From NCBI GenBank assembly GCA_041690355.1, contig JAWLHK010000007.1:221552-238196 (forward strand): DNA of 16,645 bases. The letters run 5' to 3'. Both the position numbers and the translations under genes were made by a program. Origin of the DNA: JAWLHK01 sp041690355 [NCBI: bacterium]. GTDB taxonomy: Bacteria > J088 > JAWLBW01. Shown here piece by piece: positions 1 to 7,021 of this stretch (position 1 is its first letter; every line of letters begins with the position of its first letter). Under the pieces are notes generated by a model. The model was not told the origin of the DNA, ran no database searches, and was given only the letters and a program-made list of their open reading frames with translations.

Positions 1-20
1 TTTGTTCCGGTTTACATTGC

Positions 21-48
21 CCAGTGCCCAGCGTCCAGCGACCAGCGT
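21..48. repeat. Heptamer tandem array, CCAGYGN x4
   Basis: Four consecutive 7-base units start at 21, 28, 35 and 42 (CCAGTGC, CCAGCGT, CCAGCGA, CCAGCGT). The array lies just outside the left direct repeat, and a second array of the same word sits at 180-207. It is part of a family of intergenic heptamer arrays seen throughout the window. Confidence 0.7.
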
Positions 49-57
49 CTGGTTCGC

Positions 58-185
58 CCTTGCTTCTCTCCGCGGGCTCCGCGCCTCCGCGTGAAACTGC
101 AGTTCGAACTCCCTGCTTCCATCCGGTGCCCCCTTCGGGGGAACGCATCCAGCACTTGGGCGCCGTGAAGGAGTGGGGCCCAGCG
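58..185. repeat. Direct repeat, left copy, upstream of the ars operon
   Basis: This block matches 3224-3353 in the same orientation with substitutions and small indels. Both copies begin CCTTGC, carry the octamer-like CTCCGCG words and GTGAAACTGC, share an identical 24-base stretch (125-148 here, 3293-3316 there) and end in GGGGCCCAGCG. The 24-base stretch contains a C-rich/G-rich hairpin with a UUCG-type loop (129-141). The two copies bracket the whole arsenic operon. No coding function is visible. Confidence 0.7.
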
Positions 186-207
186 ACCAGCGCCTAGTGC
201 CCGTCGC
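180..207. repeat. Heptamer tandem array, CCAGCGA type
   Basis: Units CCAGCGA (180), CCAGCGC (187), CTAGTGC (194) and CCGTCGC (201) run in 7-base register, the last two degenerate. The array lies directly upstream of the arsR -35 box and belongs to the same word family as 21-48. Confidence 0.6.
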
Positions 208-210
208 TGT

Positions 211-239
211 TTGACATCCTGAAACTCATCGTTTATCGT
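211..239 (+). promoter_or_regulatory. Promoter of the ars operon
   Basis: A perfect sigma-70 -35 box TTGACA (211-216) is followed by 17 bases and the -10-like hexamer TATCGT (234-239, four of six consensus matches). The expected start of transcription is about 245-247, only 2-4 bases before the arsR ATG at 249, so the message would be leaderless or nearly so. Consistent with that, no Shine-Dalgarno sequence precedes the ATG. Confidence 0.65.
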
Positions 240-251
240 AGATTAACGATG
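227..251. promoter_or_regulatory. Probable ArsR operator (inverted repeat)
   Basis: An 11-base half-site CATCGTTTATC (227-237), a 3-base spacer and GATTAACGATG (241-251) form an inverted repeat with 10 of 11 positions paired. It covers the -10 box, the predicted transcription start and the ATG of arsR. ArsR/SmtB repressors typically bind AT-rich dyads over the promoter, so binding here would block polymerase and be released by arsenite. The dyad is seen; the assignment as operator is inference. Confidence 0.65.
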
Positions 252-599
252 AATCAGAAACGACGCATATTTCAGGAAGTGGGGTGTCCTCCCGTCGACA
301 CGTCGCCGGATCTCCGCCCGATCGAGGGAGAGGAGGCCGACGCCGAGCTTGCGGAACTGGCGAAGGCCATCGGGCACCCGGTCCGCATCCAGATTCTGCG
401 GATTCTCGAGCGGCGCACGGCCTGCCTCTGCGGCGATATCGTCGACGAGCTCCCGCTGGCGCAGTCAACCGTCTCGCAGCATCTGAAGATCCTGAAGGAG
501 GCCGGGTTCATCCGCGGCGACGTCGACGGACCGCGCGTCTGTTACTGCCTCGACCCGCGGACCCTGCACCGGTTCAGAATGCTGGCATCCAACCTCTAG
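249..599 (+). CDS. arsR: ArsR/SmtB-family arsenite-responsive repressor
   Basis: A 116-residue winged-helix repressor, the usual size for the family. The DNA-binding helix-turn-helix lies around residues 62-86, with the typical [16 protein letters not shown] sequence at 73-88. Cys59 and Cys61 (TACLCGD) sit where classical ArsR proteins carry the CVC arsenite-binding pair; Cys13, Cys98 or Cys100 could supply the third ligand. It should repress the operon until As(III) or Sb(III) binds. The ATG at 249 was chosen because it fits the promoter spacing; no Shine-Dalgarno is present, and the only internal candidate, a GTG at 279, has its purine-rich sequence directly abutting it. The gene is first in the operon, 30 bases ahead of the OsmC gene. 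Role strongly supported by the neighbouring acr3 and arsC. Confidence 0.9.
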   Translation: MNQKRRIFQEVGCPPVDTSPDLRPIEGEEADAELAELAKAIGHPVRIQILRILERRTACLCGDIVDELPLAQSTVSQHLKILKEAGFIRGDVDGPRVCYCLDPRTLHRFRMLASNL

Positions 600-629
600 C
601 GCGCGCGACGCGAAAGGAACGGGTTCAAC

Positions 630-1082
630 ATGGCGAATGAAAATCCGGGCGCCGGAAAAGGCGGCCAGCTCTACGAGGCGGCTGCCGAAGTTCACGCCGG
701 CGGACGCGCCCGCTTCGAGGCACACGGCCTGGCGGCGGAATTCGACGGAACCTCCGGACGGCTGTCCGATCTGCCGGGTCCCGCCGATCTGCTCTGCGCC
801 GCGCTGAGCGCCTGCATCCTCAAGAACGTCGAGCGTTTTTCCCATATGATGCCCTTTCGCTACGAAAAGGCGACCGTCAGGATTACGGCAGAACGCCAGG
901 AGCCGCCGCCCGTCATCGTCCGCATGCACTATGAGCTCGAAGTGCGCACCGACGAGCCGGCCGACCGCGTGGATCTGCTCCACCGCAACATTCAGAAATT
1001 CGGAACGATTACCAATACCCTGGGGCGGGCCTGCGAAGTGAGTGGAACCATTCGCGCCTTCCCGCCGGGCTCCCCGTCGTGA
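630..1082 (+). CDS. OsmC/Ohr-family thiol protein in the ars operon
   Basis: A 150-residue protein of the OsmC fold. The family's two reactive cysteines are recognisable: Cys62 in the helix ([13 protein letters not shown]) and Cys135 near the C-terminus ([10 protein letters not shown]), spaced as in thiol peroxidases that reduce organic hydroperoxides. Cys56 is an extra cysteine six residues before Cys62. The start at 630 has AAAGGA at 613-618, slightly far upstream. It lies 30 bases after arsR and 4 bases before acr3, so it is very probably co-transcribed and induced by arsenic. Its role there is not established: detoxifying peroxides produced during arsenic stress, or a thiol-based arsenic function, are both possible. 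Predicted cytoplasmic, with no signal peptide. Family assignment is firm; substrate is unknown. Confidence 0.85.
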   Translation: MANENPGAGKGGQLYEAAAEVHAGGRARFEAHGLAAEFDGTSGRLSDLPGPADLLCAALSACILKNVERFSHMMPFRYEKATVRITAERQEPPPVIVRMHYELEVRTDEPADRVDLLHRNIQKFGTITNTLGRACEVSGTIRAFPPGSPS

Positions 1083-1086
1083 GGCC

Positions 1087-2238
1087 ATGAATACGCAGCA
1101 ACCCATCGCGCCCGGCGGCATCGGTCGGCGTCTTTCGTTTCTCGACCGCTACCTGACCCTGTGGATCTTTCTCGCCATGGGGCTCGGGGTTCTGCTCGGC
1201 CGCCTCGTGCCGGGTTCCGCGGAATTCGTGCAGCGCTTCGAAATCGGCGCCACGAACCTGCCCATCGCCATCGGCCTCATCGTCATGATGTACCCGCCGC
1301 TCGCGAAGGTACGCTACGAAAAGCTGGGGGCCGTCTTCGCCGACAGAAAGGTCGTCGGGCTTTCGCTCGTGCAGAACTGGATCGTCGGCCCCGTGCTGAT
1401 GTTCGCCCTCGCGGCCCTGTTTCTTCACGACAAGCCCGAATACATGACCGGTCTCATTCTCGTCGGCATCGCACGCTGCATCGCCATGGTGCTCGTGTGG
1501 AACCAGCTCGCACGCGGAAACAATGACTATGCCGCCGGGCTCGTCGCCCTGAACAGCATCTTCCAGGTGCTCTTCTACAGCGTGTACGCGTGGGTGTTCA
1601 TCACCTTTCTCCCGCCGCTTTTCGGGCTCGAGGGGAGCGTCGTCGATGTCTCCATGGGAGATGTTTTCAAGAGCACGCTGATCTTTCTCGGCATCCCCTT
1701 CGCCGCCGGGCTGTTCTCGCGCCTGCTCCTGCGCCGGTGGAAGGGGACCGCCTGGTTCGACGAGAAGTTCATTCCGCGCATCTCGCCGCTCACCCTGGTG
1801 GCGCTGCTGTTCACGATCGTCGTGCTCTTCAGCCTGAAGGGGAACATGATCGTCGACATCCCGTTCGACGTCGTGCGCATCGCCGTACCGCTCACGATCT
1901 ACTTCGTGCTCATGTTCTTCGTCAGCATGTTTCTTGCGTGGAAGCTCGGCGCCGACTATTCCCGCAGCGCCACGTTGGCCTTCACCGCATCGGGAAACAA
2001 CTTTGAACTGGCCATCGCCGTGGCCGTCGGCGTCTTCGGCCTGCACTCGGGGGCAGCTTTCGCGGCGGTCGTCGGACCGCTGGTCGAAGTGCCGGTGCTC
2101 ATCGGTCTCGTCAGCGTATCGCTGTGGATCCGGCGCCGCTTCTTCCCCGGCGAATCCCCGGCAGAGGACGTCCCCCTCGATTCCGGCTGCGAAACCACGC
2201 AGCAGGTCGTCGACCATACCGTGAGGCGCAAAGCATGA
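1087..2238 (+). CDS. acr3: Arsenite efflux permease, ACR3 family
   Basis: A 383-residue inner-membrane protein with about ten hydrophobic segments, the normal length and topology of ACR3 carriers of the bile/arsenite/riboflavin transporter superfamily. It exports arsenite using the proton-motive force. The two residues shown to be essential in characterised ACR3 proteins are present: Cys131 in [12 protein letters not shown] and Glu307 in SGNNFELAI. The ATG at 1087 was chosen over the in-frame ATG at 1042 because the latter lies inside the osmC gene and the conserved part begins after residue 20. It follows osmC by 4 bases and overlaps the next gene by 4 bases (ATGA at 2235-2238), which indicates translational coupling with the arsenate reductase that generates its substrate. 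Confidence 0.95.
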   Translation: MNTQQPIAPGGIGRRLSFLDRYLTLWIFLAMGLGVLLGRLVPGSAEFVQRFEIGATNLPIAIGLIVMMYPPLAKVRYEKLGAVFADRKVVGLSLVQNWIVGPVLMFALAALFLHDKPEYMTGLILVGIARCIAMVLVWNQLARGNNDYAAGLVALNSIFQVLFYSVYAWVFITFLPPLFGLEGSVVDVSMGDVFKSTLIFLGIPFAAGLFSRLLLRRWKGTAWFDEKFIPRISPLTLVALLFTIVVLFSLKGNMIVDIPFDVVRIAVPLTIYFVLMFFVSMFLAWKLGADYSRSATLAFTASGNNFELAIAVAVGVFGLHSGAAFAAVVGPLVEVPVLIGLVSVSLWIRRRFFPGESPAEDVPLDSGCETTQQVVDHTVRRKA

Positions 2239-3086
2239 ACAGCATTCTTTTTCTCTGTGTCGCCAATTCAGCCCGGAGCCAGATGGCCGAGGGGCTCGCG
2301 CGGAGCCTCTTGGGCGACCGCGTGCGCGTGCAGTCAGCCGGTTCCCGCCCGTCGAAGGTGAACCCGTACGCCGTCGAAGTCATGCGCGAAAAGGGGATCG
2401 ACCTGACGACCCATTCCTCCAAATCGGTGGACACCATCGATCCCGCTACGGTCGACACGGTCATCACCCTGTGCGCCGAAGAAGTGTGCCCGGTGTTCCT
2501 CGGCAAGGCGCGGCGCATCCACTGGCCCGTTGACGACCCCGCCAGCGACGATCCAACGCTTTCGGCGGAACAGATGCGCGAACGTTTCCGCACCGCGCGC
2601 GACCGCATCGAAATGCGCCTGCGCATCCTCGACGCCGTGCGCGACCTGCCGCCGGGGCCTGACGGAACCGAGTTCCACGCCAGCATCCGCACGAAAGATC
2701 TGCCGCAGGCGGCGCGTTTCTACAGCTGGCTGCTCAACCTGCAGCCGAAAGAATGGACGCATCGCTATGTGACGTTCGTGAGCGAACGGCTGCGCACGAA
2801 CTTTGTCGTTCTCGTGGATGACGGCAAGGAGCTGCACCACGACACGCTCTACCACCTCGGGGTGGCCGTTCCGGACCGGAAGTCGGTGGTCGACGCCTGG
2901 CGCCGCGCGCAGGCGGCCGGGTTCCCCATCGAGAAACCGCCGCGCACGACCTGGCGCGGCACCCCGCTGCACGAGCTGTGGCTGCGCGACCTCGACGGGA
3001 ACCTGGTTGAGATCTACGCCCGGCTGACGGACGAGGAGCTCGCGCAGAAGCCGGCCGATCTGGAACCGGTGTTTCTGACGGAATAG
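2235..3086 (+). CDS. arsC: Arsenate reductase (LMW-PTP type) fused to an ArsI-like VOC domain
   Basis: A 283-residue two-domain protein. Residues 1-140 are an arsenate reductase of the low-molecular-weight phosphatase fold, with the P-loop Cys8-X5-Arg14 and the Cys80-X4-Cys85 redox pair of thioredoxin-linked enzymes. Residues 145-283 are a vicinal-oxygen-chelate (glyoxalase-like) domain resembling the ArsI/CadI C-As lyases. It keeps the likely metal ligands His148, His207 and Glu259, but where ArsI has its TTCCYA motif with two adjacent cysteines, this protein reads TTWRGT (Trp240-Arg241). The domain contains no cysteine at all, so it is unlikely to act as a standard ArsI. The start overlaps the acr3 stop by 4 bases; an upstream in-frame ATG at 2124 lies inside acr3 and was rejected. 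Arsenate reduction is well supported; the VOC function is open. Confidence 0.9.
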   Translation: MNSILFLCVANSARSQMAEGLARSLLGDRVRVQSAGSRPSKVNPYAVEVMREKGIDLTTHSSKSVDTIDPATVDTVITLCAEEVCPVFLGKARRIHWPVDDPASDDPTLSAEQMRERFRTARDRIEMRLRILDAVRDLPPGPDGTEFHASIRTKDLPQAARFYSWLLNLQPKEWTHRYVTFVSERLRTNFVVLVDDGKELHHDTLYHLGVAVPDRKSVVDAWRRAQAAGFPIEKPPRTTWRGTPLHELWLRDLDGNLVEIYARLTDEELAQKPADLEPVFLTE

Positions 3087-3109
3087 AAAGGCAAAAGACC
3101 GGAGATCCC

Positions 3110-3133
3110 ACGCGGAGGCGCGGAGACGCGGAG
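3110..3133. repeat. Octamer tandem array, RCGCGGAG x3
   Basis: Three consecutive 8-base units, ACGCGGAG (3110), GCGCGGAG (3118) and ACGCGGAG (3126). The reverse-complement words occur at 3233-3257 and at 67-91, so the two arrays in this gap face each other and could form a long imperfect stem. Confidence 0.65.
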
Positions 3134-3223
3134 AGGAACAGACCGGCAAAACCCTCCTCCACTTTTTCCGGATACGTAGCAACGCTTGTCCGGGTCCACA
3201 CCAGCGCAACTCCAGAGAAAAAT

Positions 3224-3353
3224 CCTTGCCTCTCTCCGCGGCCTCCGTGCCTCCGCGTGAAACTGCCCTTTGACTACCGTGCATCCCCCTCTGGTGCCCC
3301 CTTCGGGGGAACGCATGCGGCACCCGGAGACCATGAGGGAGGGGGGCCCAGCG
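3224..3353. repeat. Direct repeat, right copy, downstream of the ars operon
   Basis: This is the partner of 58-185, in the same orientation and about 3.17 kb away. It begins with octamer words (TCTCCGCG, CCTCCGTG, CCTCCGCG at 3233, 3242 and 3250), continues with GTGAAACTGC, contains the same exact 24-base stretch (3293-3316) with a UUCG-type hairpin, and ends GGGGCCCAGCG (3343-3353). The ars operon lies exactly between the two copies. Confidence 0.7.
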
Positions 3354-3427
3354 CCCCACCCCCTCCCGCTGGCGTTCCCCGCGGAATTTGCGGATACTCA
3401 GAAGAGAACCCCGCGCGCGGAAGCTTC

Positions 3428-4399
3428 ATGCAGCAGGAACGCACCAAGGTCAGCCGGCTCTTCACCCCGGCCGAAATCAAGGCGCTCAGCGCCACGTCGG
3501 ATCTCGCCGGCTGGTGGGCCGTCGTCTCCATCTGGGGGGCCATCGCCATCGCCTTCGCGGCGCTCGCCGTCTGGCCCCACCCGCTCACCTTTGTCGCCGC
3601 CGTTATCGTCATCGGCGGCCGTCAGCTCGCCCTCGCCATCCTCATGCACGAGGCGTCGCACTACACCCTGTTCCGCACGCGGTGGCTGAATGATGTCGCC
3701 GGCAACTGGCTCGCCGGCCGCTTCATCTGGATCGACGTGCGCCGCTACCGCACGCACCATCACCTGCACCACACGAAAACCGGCACCCACGAGGATACCG
3801 ACAAGAGCCTCGTGAGCCCGTTTCCCACCTCGCGCGCCTCGGTCGCCCGCAAGCTGCTGCGCGACGCCACGGGGCTCAGCGTGTTCCGCCGCTTCCTGGG
3901 CCTCGTGCTCATGGACATGGGCGTCTTGAAGTGGACCGTCGCCGCCGAAGCGGTGCGCCTGCCGCGCAACGGACGCTCGATCGGGAGCTACCTGCTTGAG
4001 GGGGCGCAGAATATGTTTCCCGTTCTTCTGGCCAACGGCATCCTCTTCGGCGCCCTCTGGGCGCTCGGGCACGCCTGGGTCTACGCCGCGTGGGCCGTCG
4101 CCTATGCGACCACGTTCAGCCTGTTTCTCCGCATCCGATCGATGGCCGAGCACGCGTGCACCGAAGCGACCCCCGACATGCTGCGCAACACCCGGTCGAC
4201 CCGCGCCGGCCTGCTCGCCCGCATGACCGTCGCGCCGCTGCGCGTCAACTACCACATCGAGCACCACGTGCTCCCCGCCATCCCCTGGTTCCGCCTGCAG
4301 GAGGCCCACCGCCTGCTGCGCGAGCGCGGCCACGTGCCCCCCTCGCCCACCTACCTCGACGTCCTGCGCCTGGTCTCGGCCGGCAAGCCCGCCGCCTGA
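3428..4399 (+). CDS. Membrane fatty-acid desaturase family protein
   Basis: A 323-residue integral membrane protein with the three histidine clusters of the di-iron desaturase superfamily: HEASH at residues 74-78, HHHLHH at 110-115 and HIEHH at 276-280. A further His in EHACTE (242) is in a region that is often conserved. Hydrophobic segments lie around residues 28-48, 53-72, 195-213 and 217-235. The family inserts double bonds into acyl chains, or hydroxylates lipids or carotenoids, using O2 and an electron donor; the exact substrate cannot be read from the sequence. The ATG at 3428 has GGAAG four bases upstream and starts a sensible N-terminus. A longer frame from 3257 translates the intergenic repeat and was rejected. 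It stands alone, with no ferredoxin or reductase beside it. Confidence 0.85.
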   Translation: MQQERTKVSRLFTPAEIKALSATSDLAGWWAVVSIWGAIAIAFAALAVWPHPLTFVAAVIVIGGRQLALAILMHEASHYTLFRTRWLNDVAGNWLAGRFIWIDVRRYRTHHHLHHTKTGTHEDTDKSLVSPFPTSRASVARKLLRDATGLSVFRRFLGLVLMDMGVLKWTVAAEAVRLPRNGRSIGSYLLEGAQNMFPVLLANGILFGALWALGHAWVYAAWAVAYATTFSLFLRIRSMAEHACTEATPDMLRNTRSTRAGLLARMTVAPLRVNYHIEHHVLPAIPWFRLQEAHRLLRERGHVPPSPTYLDVLRLVSAGKPAA

Positions 4400-4460
4400 C
4401 CCCCCCCCTCCAATTTCTTTTGCAGGATCGCCCCGGGCCACAGTAGAATGGCTCCGATCA

Positions 4461-4494
4461 GCAAAACGTTATTCCGTAAAGCGGAACGTTTTGC
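4461..4494. promoter_or_regulatory. Inverted repeat upstream of the cytochrome gene
   Basis: GCAAAACG (4461-4468), a TTA bulge, TTCCG (4472-4476), loop TAAAG, CGGAA (4482-4486) and CGTTTTGC (4487-4494) make a 13-base-pair stem with a 3-base bulge. No T-run follows, so it is not a standard terminator. The inner palindrome TTCCG-TAAAG-CGGAA may be a protein-binding site. A second small stem, GGAGAC/GTCTCC (4513-4518 and 4529-4534), lies between it and the ribosome-binding site. Confidence 0.45.
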
Positions 4495-4563
4495 CGGGAA
4501 GCCGCGCCGGGGGGAGACTCGGGGCGGCGTCTCCACCCTACCCTTCTCCTGGGAGAAATTCCG

Positions 4564-5550
4564 ATGAAAGCGGCATTGAAATGGATCGGCATCGCCTTCG
4601 GGGCGCTTGTCGCGGTCGTGCTCGGCCTGTTTGTCTACGTCGAAGCCACGTGGAGCCTCGACTATCCCGACACGCCGCTCCCCGCCATCCAGGCCTCGAC
4701 CGATCCGGCCGTCATCGCGCAGGGAGAATACATCGTGCACGCGGTCGCGCACTGTTCGGCCTGCCACGGCCCGGCCGAGCTCGTCGAAGCACGCAAGATC
4801 GATTTCACGAAGCCCATGGTCGGCGGCAACGTCTGGCACGCCGGCCCGTTCGGCAAGTTCGTCGCCGCCAACCTCACGCCGCACGAAACCGGCATCGGCC
4901 TGTTGAGCGACGCCGAGCTGGCGCGCGCCATCCGCCACTCGGTGCGCAAAGACGGCACGCTGGCCCCTTTCATGCGCATCGTCGTCGGCCCCATGTCCGA
5001 TGAAGACCTGACGGCGGTCGTGTCGTACCTGCGCGCTCAGCCCCCCGTCGCAGCCGAGCACGAAGCCGAGGAAGTCGGCTTCATCGCCAAGGCCCTCTCG
5101 AGCAAGTTCACGCCGCGCACCGATCCGGCGCCCCCCTATTTTCCCCTTGGAGCCACGTCGGTGGAGCGCGGACGCTACCTGGCCGAAGGGCCCGCCATGT
5201 GCGTCGGCTGCCACACGCCGCTCGACCCGATGAGCGGTTTTGCCCCGTCGGGCCCGCTGTTCTCGGGCGCCGGCCCCGAGCCGGATCACGCCGAAGAAGG
5301 CTACGAAATCGTGGCCCCCAACCTGACCCCCGACCTGGAGACCGGGCACATCGCCAAGTGGACCGAAGACGACTTCGTTGCCCGGTTCCGCAGCGGCACC
5401 GCCCTCGCCGGCACGAAGATGCCGTGGCCCGCTTTCCAGAAGATGGCGGAATCGGATCTGCGCAGCATCTACCGGTACCTGAAGACGGTGCCGGCGGCGA
5501 AGAATGACATGGGGCCGATCCGACGGGAGATCGGAAGTTTCAAGCCGTAG
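4564..5550 (+). CDS. Membrane-anchored dihaem cytochrome c
   Basis: A 328-residue protein with an N-terminal hydrophobic segment (about residues 7-25) that acts as an uncleaved anchor or signal, followed by two class-I-like cytochrome c domains in the periplasm. The haem-binding motifs are CSACH at 64-68 and CVGCH at 213-217. Each is followed by an ANLTP or PNLTP segment, and Met286 (GTKMPW) is the likely distal ligand of the second haem; Met137 or Met144 are candidates for the first. The architecture resembles cytochrome subunits of membrane dehydrogenases and other periplasmic electron carriers, but no partner enzyme is adjacent. GGGAGAA (4551-4557) is a good ribosome-binding site six bases before the ATG. 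A terminator follows at 5602. Confidence 0.88.
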   Translation: MKAALKWIGIAFGALVAVVLGLFVYVEATWSLDYPDTPLPAIQASTDPAVIAQGEYIVHAVAHCSACHGPAELVEARKIDFTKPMVGGNVWHAGPFGKFVAANLTPHETGIGLLSDAELARAIRHSVRKDGTLAPFMRIVVGPMSDEDLTAVVSYLRAQPPVAAEHEAEEVGFIAKALSSKFTPRTDPAPPYFPLGATSVERGRYLAEGPAMCVGCHTPLDPMSGFAPSGPLFSGAGPEPDHAEEGYEIVAPNLTPDLETGHIAKWTEDDFVARFRSGTALAGTKMPWPAFQKMAESDLRSIYRYLKTVPAAKNDMGPIRREIGSFKP

Positions 5551-5559
5551 AAGGTTTGG

Positions 5560-5587
5560 GTTTCCAGTTTTTCGGTTTTCAGTTCCA
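5560..5587. repeat. Degenerate heptamer tract, RGTTTYC type
   Basis: GTTTCCA, GTTTTTC, GGTTTTC and AGTTCCA follow one another in 7-base register directly after the cytochrome gene. The units are more diverged than in the other arrays, so assignment to the heptamer family is tentative. Confidence 0.4.
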
Positions 5588-5601
5588 GGGATCGTTCGCG
5601 C

Positions 5602-5633
5602 AAGGGACGCCGTGCAGGCGTCCCTTCTTGTTT
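5602..5633 (+). terminator. Intrinsic terminator after the cytochrome gene
   Basis: A perfect 10-base-pair stem, AAGGGACGCC (5602-5611) and GGCGTCCCTT (5617-5626), with a 5-base loop GTGCA, is followed by the T-rich CTTGTTT. It lies about 50 bases after the cytochrome stop codon. Confidence 0.75.
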
Positions 5634-5734
5634 CGGCAGACCGGGGGCAGCGGCGCGAACGATGCAACATCCGTGTCAACTGGACGAACCGCTTCTCGCG
5701 GAATTCCGGGGCGGCAAACGCATTCCGCTCCGGC

Positions 5735-5763
5735 TTGTAAGGGGCTCTTCCGGCTGGTATGAT
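5735..5763 (+). promoter_or_regulatory. Promoter of the 361-residue lipoprotein gene
   Basis: TTGTAA (5735-5740), a 17-base spacer and TATGAT (5758-5763) fit the sigma-70 consensus at four and five of six positions. Transcription would start near 5770, giving a leader of about 48 bases that includes the strong ribosome-binding site at 5807. Confidence 0.55.
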
Positions 5764-5817
5764 CTAGCCGATTCAGACAAGGCGGCTGCTACGTTTCCGG
5801 GCCCCTGGGAGGAACAC

Positions 5818-6903
5818 ATGCGTCACCCTATTGCTGCGTATTGCGTTGCGCTGGCCCTCACCGCCTGCGCTGCCGTCGATACCGAGGGCCCTGTTGAAAC
5901 CCGCTCGTCCCGCGACACCGGCGAGGTTCGCATCACCATCAAGCCCTCGCTGGCGCGGCTGGTCGACATCACGCGGGTCGACGTGCACGTCGCCCCCGAC
6001 GATCTGACCCAGACCATGGACTACAACGCCACTTCGGGCGGCTTCTCGGGGTTGATGACCCTCGCGCCCGGCGCGAAGACGCTCACCGGGCGGGCCTACG
6101 TCAACGAAGACAGCGTGGGTCAGGGCTCGGCGGCGGTCGAGGTCGTGGCCGGTCAGACTGCGGCGGTCCTGCTGCAGATCTTCGATACGAGCGGCGCCCA
6201 GCCCGAGAACGACATCGCGCCGATCATCCAGTCGGTCACGATCTCGAACGTCTATCCGGTCACCGGCGAAACGGTCACCCTGGGCGTGGCCGCCGTCGAC
6301 CTGAACGGCGATCCGCTGACGTACGCGTGGAGCGACGATTGCGCCGCGTCGGCATTCGACGCGCCGACCCTGGCGACCACCGGCTGGCAATCCGAAGCGG
6401 CCGGAACCTGCAACATCACGGTTACCGTCTACGCCACCGGGTACGCGGTACAGGAGGTATTCTCACTCGCCGTGCTCGACCCCGCGCTCGAGCAGGGGAG
6501 TCTGGCCGTGTCGGGGGAATTCGTTCCCGCCCCGTACCTCAGCTCCTTCCACCTCGACTACGTGACGGGGGGCGCGGGGAGCTACGTGGGATGCGAGATC
6601 GACCTCTACGCCCCGACGCAGAACGGCTTCGTCTGCCCGGCGCTGGAATACGACATGCCGCTGAATGGCTGGTTCTACAGCTACTTCGGCGTCACGACGG
6701 GCACCCGCACGTTTGCCCTGACCGACGATTGCGGGGGAAGCGCAACGCTGGGGCTGCAATATCATGCGCCCTACGGCACGACCCAGGAGTTCACGTGGAC
6801 GCCGCCGGCGGCGGGGCTCCCCCGGGTGTGCAGGCTGACGGCGACCGCGAGCTACTACGGACTCGACTCGGCGTTCGACGTGGGCCTCCTGGTCGATTTC
6901 TGA
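5818..6903 (+). CDS. Secreted lipoprotein with an Ig/PKD-like domain, function unknown
   Basis: A 361-residue protein with a lipoprotein signal peptide ending in the lipobox LTAC (Cys17). The ATG at 5818 was chosen because GGGAGGAA lies at 5807-5814 and the signal peptide begins there; an in-frame ATG at 5662 would put the lipobox far inside. Residues about 134-221 (from SVTISNVYPVTGETVTLGVAAVD) look like an immunoglobulin- or PKD-type beta-sandwich. Residues 222-361 form a second region with paired cysteines (GCEID, VCPAL, DDCGG, RVCRL) that could make disulphides outside the cytoplasm. I do not recognise a specific family. It is a single-gene unit with its own promoter and no functional link to its neighbours. 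Probably located in the outer membrane or on the cell surface. Confidence 0.8.
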   Translation: MRHPIAAYCVALALTACAAVDTEGPVETRSSRDTGEVRITIKPSLARLVDITRVDVHVAPDDLTQTMDYNATSGGFSGLMTLAPGAKTLTGRAYVNEDSVGQGSAAVEVVAGQTAAVLLQIFDTSGAQPENDIAPIIQSVTISNVYPVTGETVTLGVAAVDLNGDPLTYAWSDDCAASAFDAPTLATTGWQSEAAGTCNITVTVYATGYAVQEVFSLAVLDPALEQGSLAVSGEFVPAPYLSSFHLDYVTGGAGSYVGCEIDLYAPTQNGFVCPALEYDMPLNGWFYSYFGVTTGTRTFALTDDCGGSATLGLQYHAPYGTTQEFTWTPPAAGLPRVCRLTATASYYGLDSAFDVGLLVDF

Positions 6904-6923
6904 GCGGGCTTCAGTCTGCAGGC

Positions 6924-6991
6924 GTCACTCGTCACTCGTCACTCGGTCACTTGTCACTTGTCACTTGTTGTTGACGCTCGACTTTCGACTC
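6924..6991. repeat. Heptamer arrays GTCACTY and TCGACTY
   Basis: GTCACTC occurs at 6924, 6931 and 6938, then after one extra G, GTCACTT at 6946, 6953 and 6960. A second word follows: TCGACTT (6978) and TCGACTC (6985). The tract fills most of the gap between the lipoprotein and pirin genes, where a promoter would be expected. Confidence 0.75.
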
Positions 6992-7021
6992 GGTCCTCCC
7001 GGCCCGTGATACCTTGTAGGC

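Larger units (their letters stand above)
3087..3427. other. 341-base intergenic region between ars operon and desaturase
   Basis: No gene is visible. The stretch holds a plus-oriented octamer array (3110-3133), its inverted counterpart (3233-3257), and the right copy of the direct repeat (3224-3353). No convincing intrinsic terminator follows the ars operon, though the inverted octamer arrays could pair in RNA over about 100 bases. An open frame running into the desaturase from 3257 is repeat DNA and is not counted as coding. Confidence 0.6.

Noticed and set aside
1009-2217. 402-codon minus-strand frame opposite acr3
   Set aside because: Low-complexity Asp/Glu/His/Arg product antisense to a clear ACR3 gene; no recognisable domain.
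2670-3086. Classical ArsI or methylmalonyl-CoA epimerase assignment for the VOC half of the ArsC fusion
   Set aside because: It lacks ArsI's adjacent cysteines and the epimerase KRGEGIHHI block; only an ArsI-like VOC fold with a metal site is supported.
3257-3427. 57-residue N-terminal extension of the desaturase
   Set aside because: It translates the right direct repeat and is Pro/Gly-rich; the ATG at 3428 has a nearby GGAAG and begins a normal desaturase.
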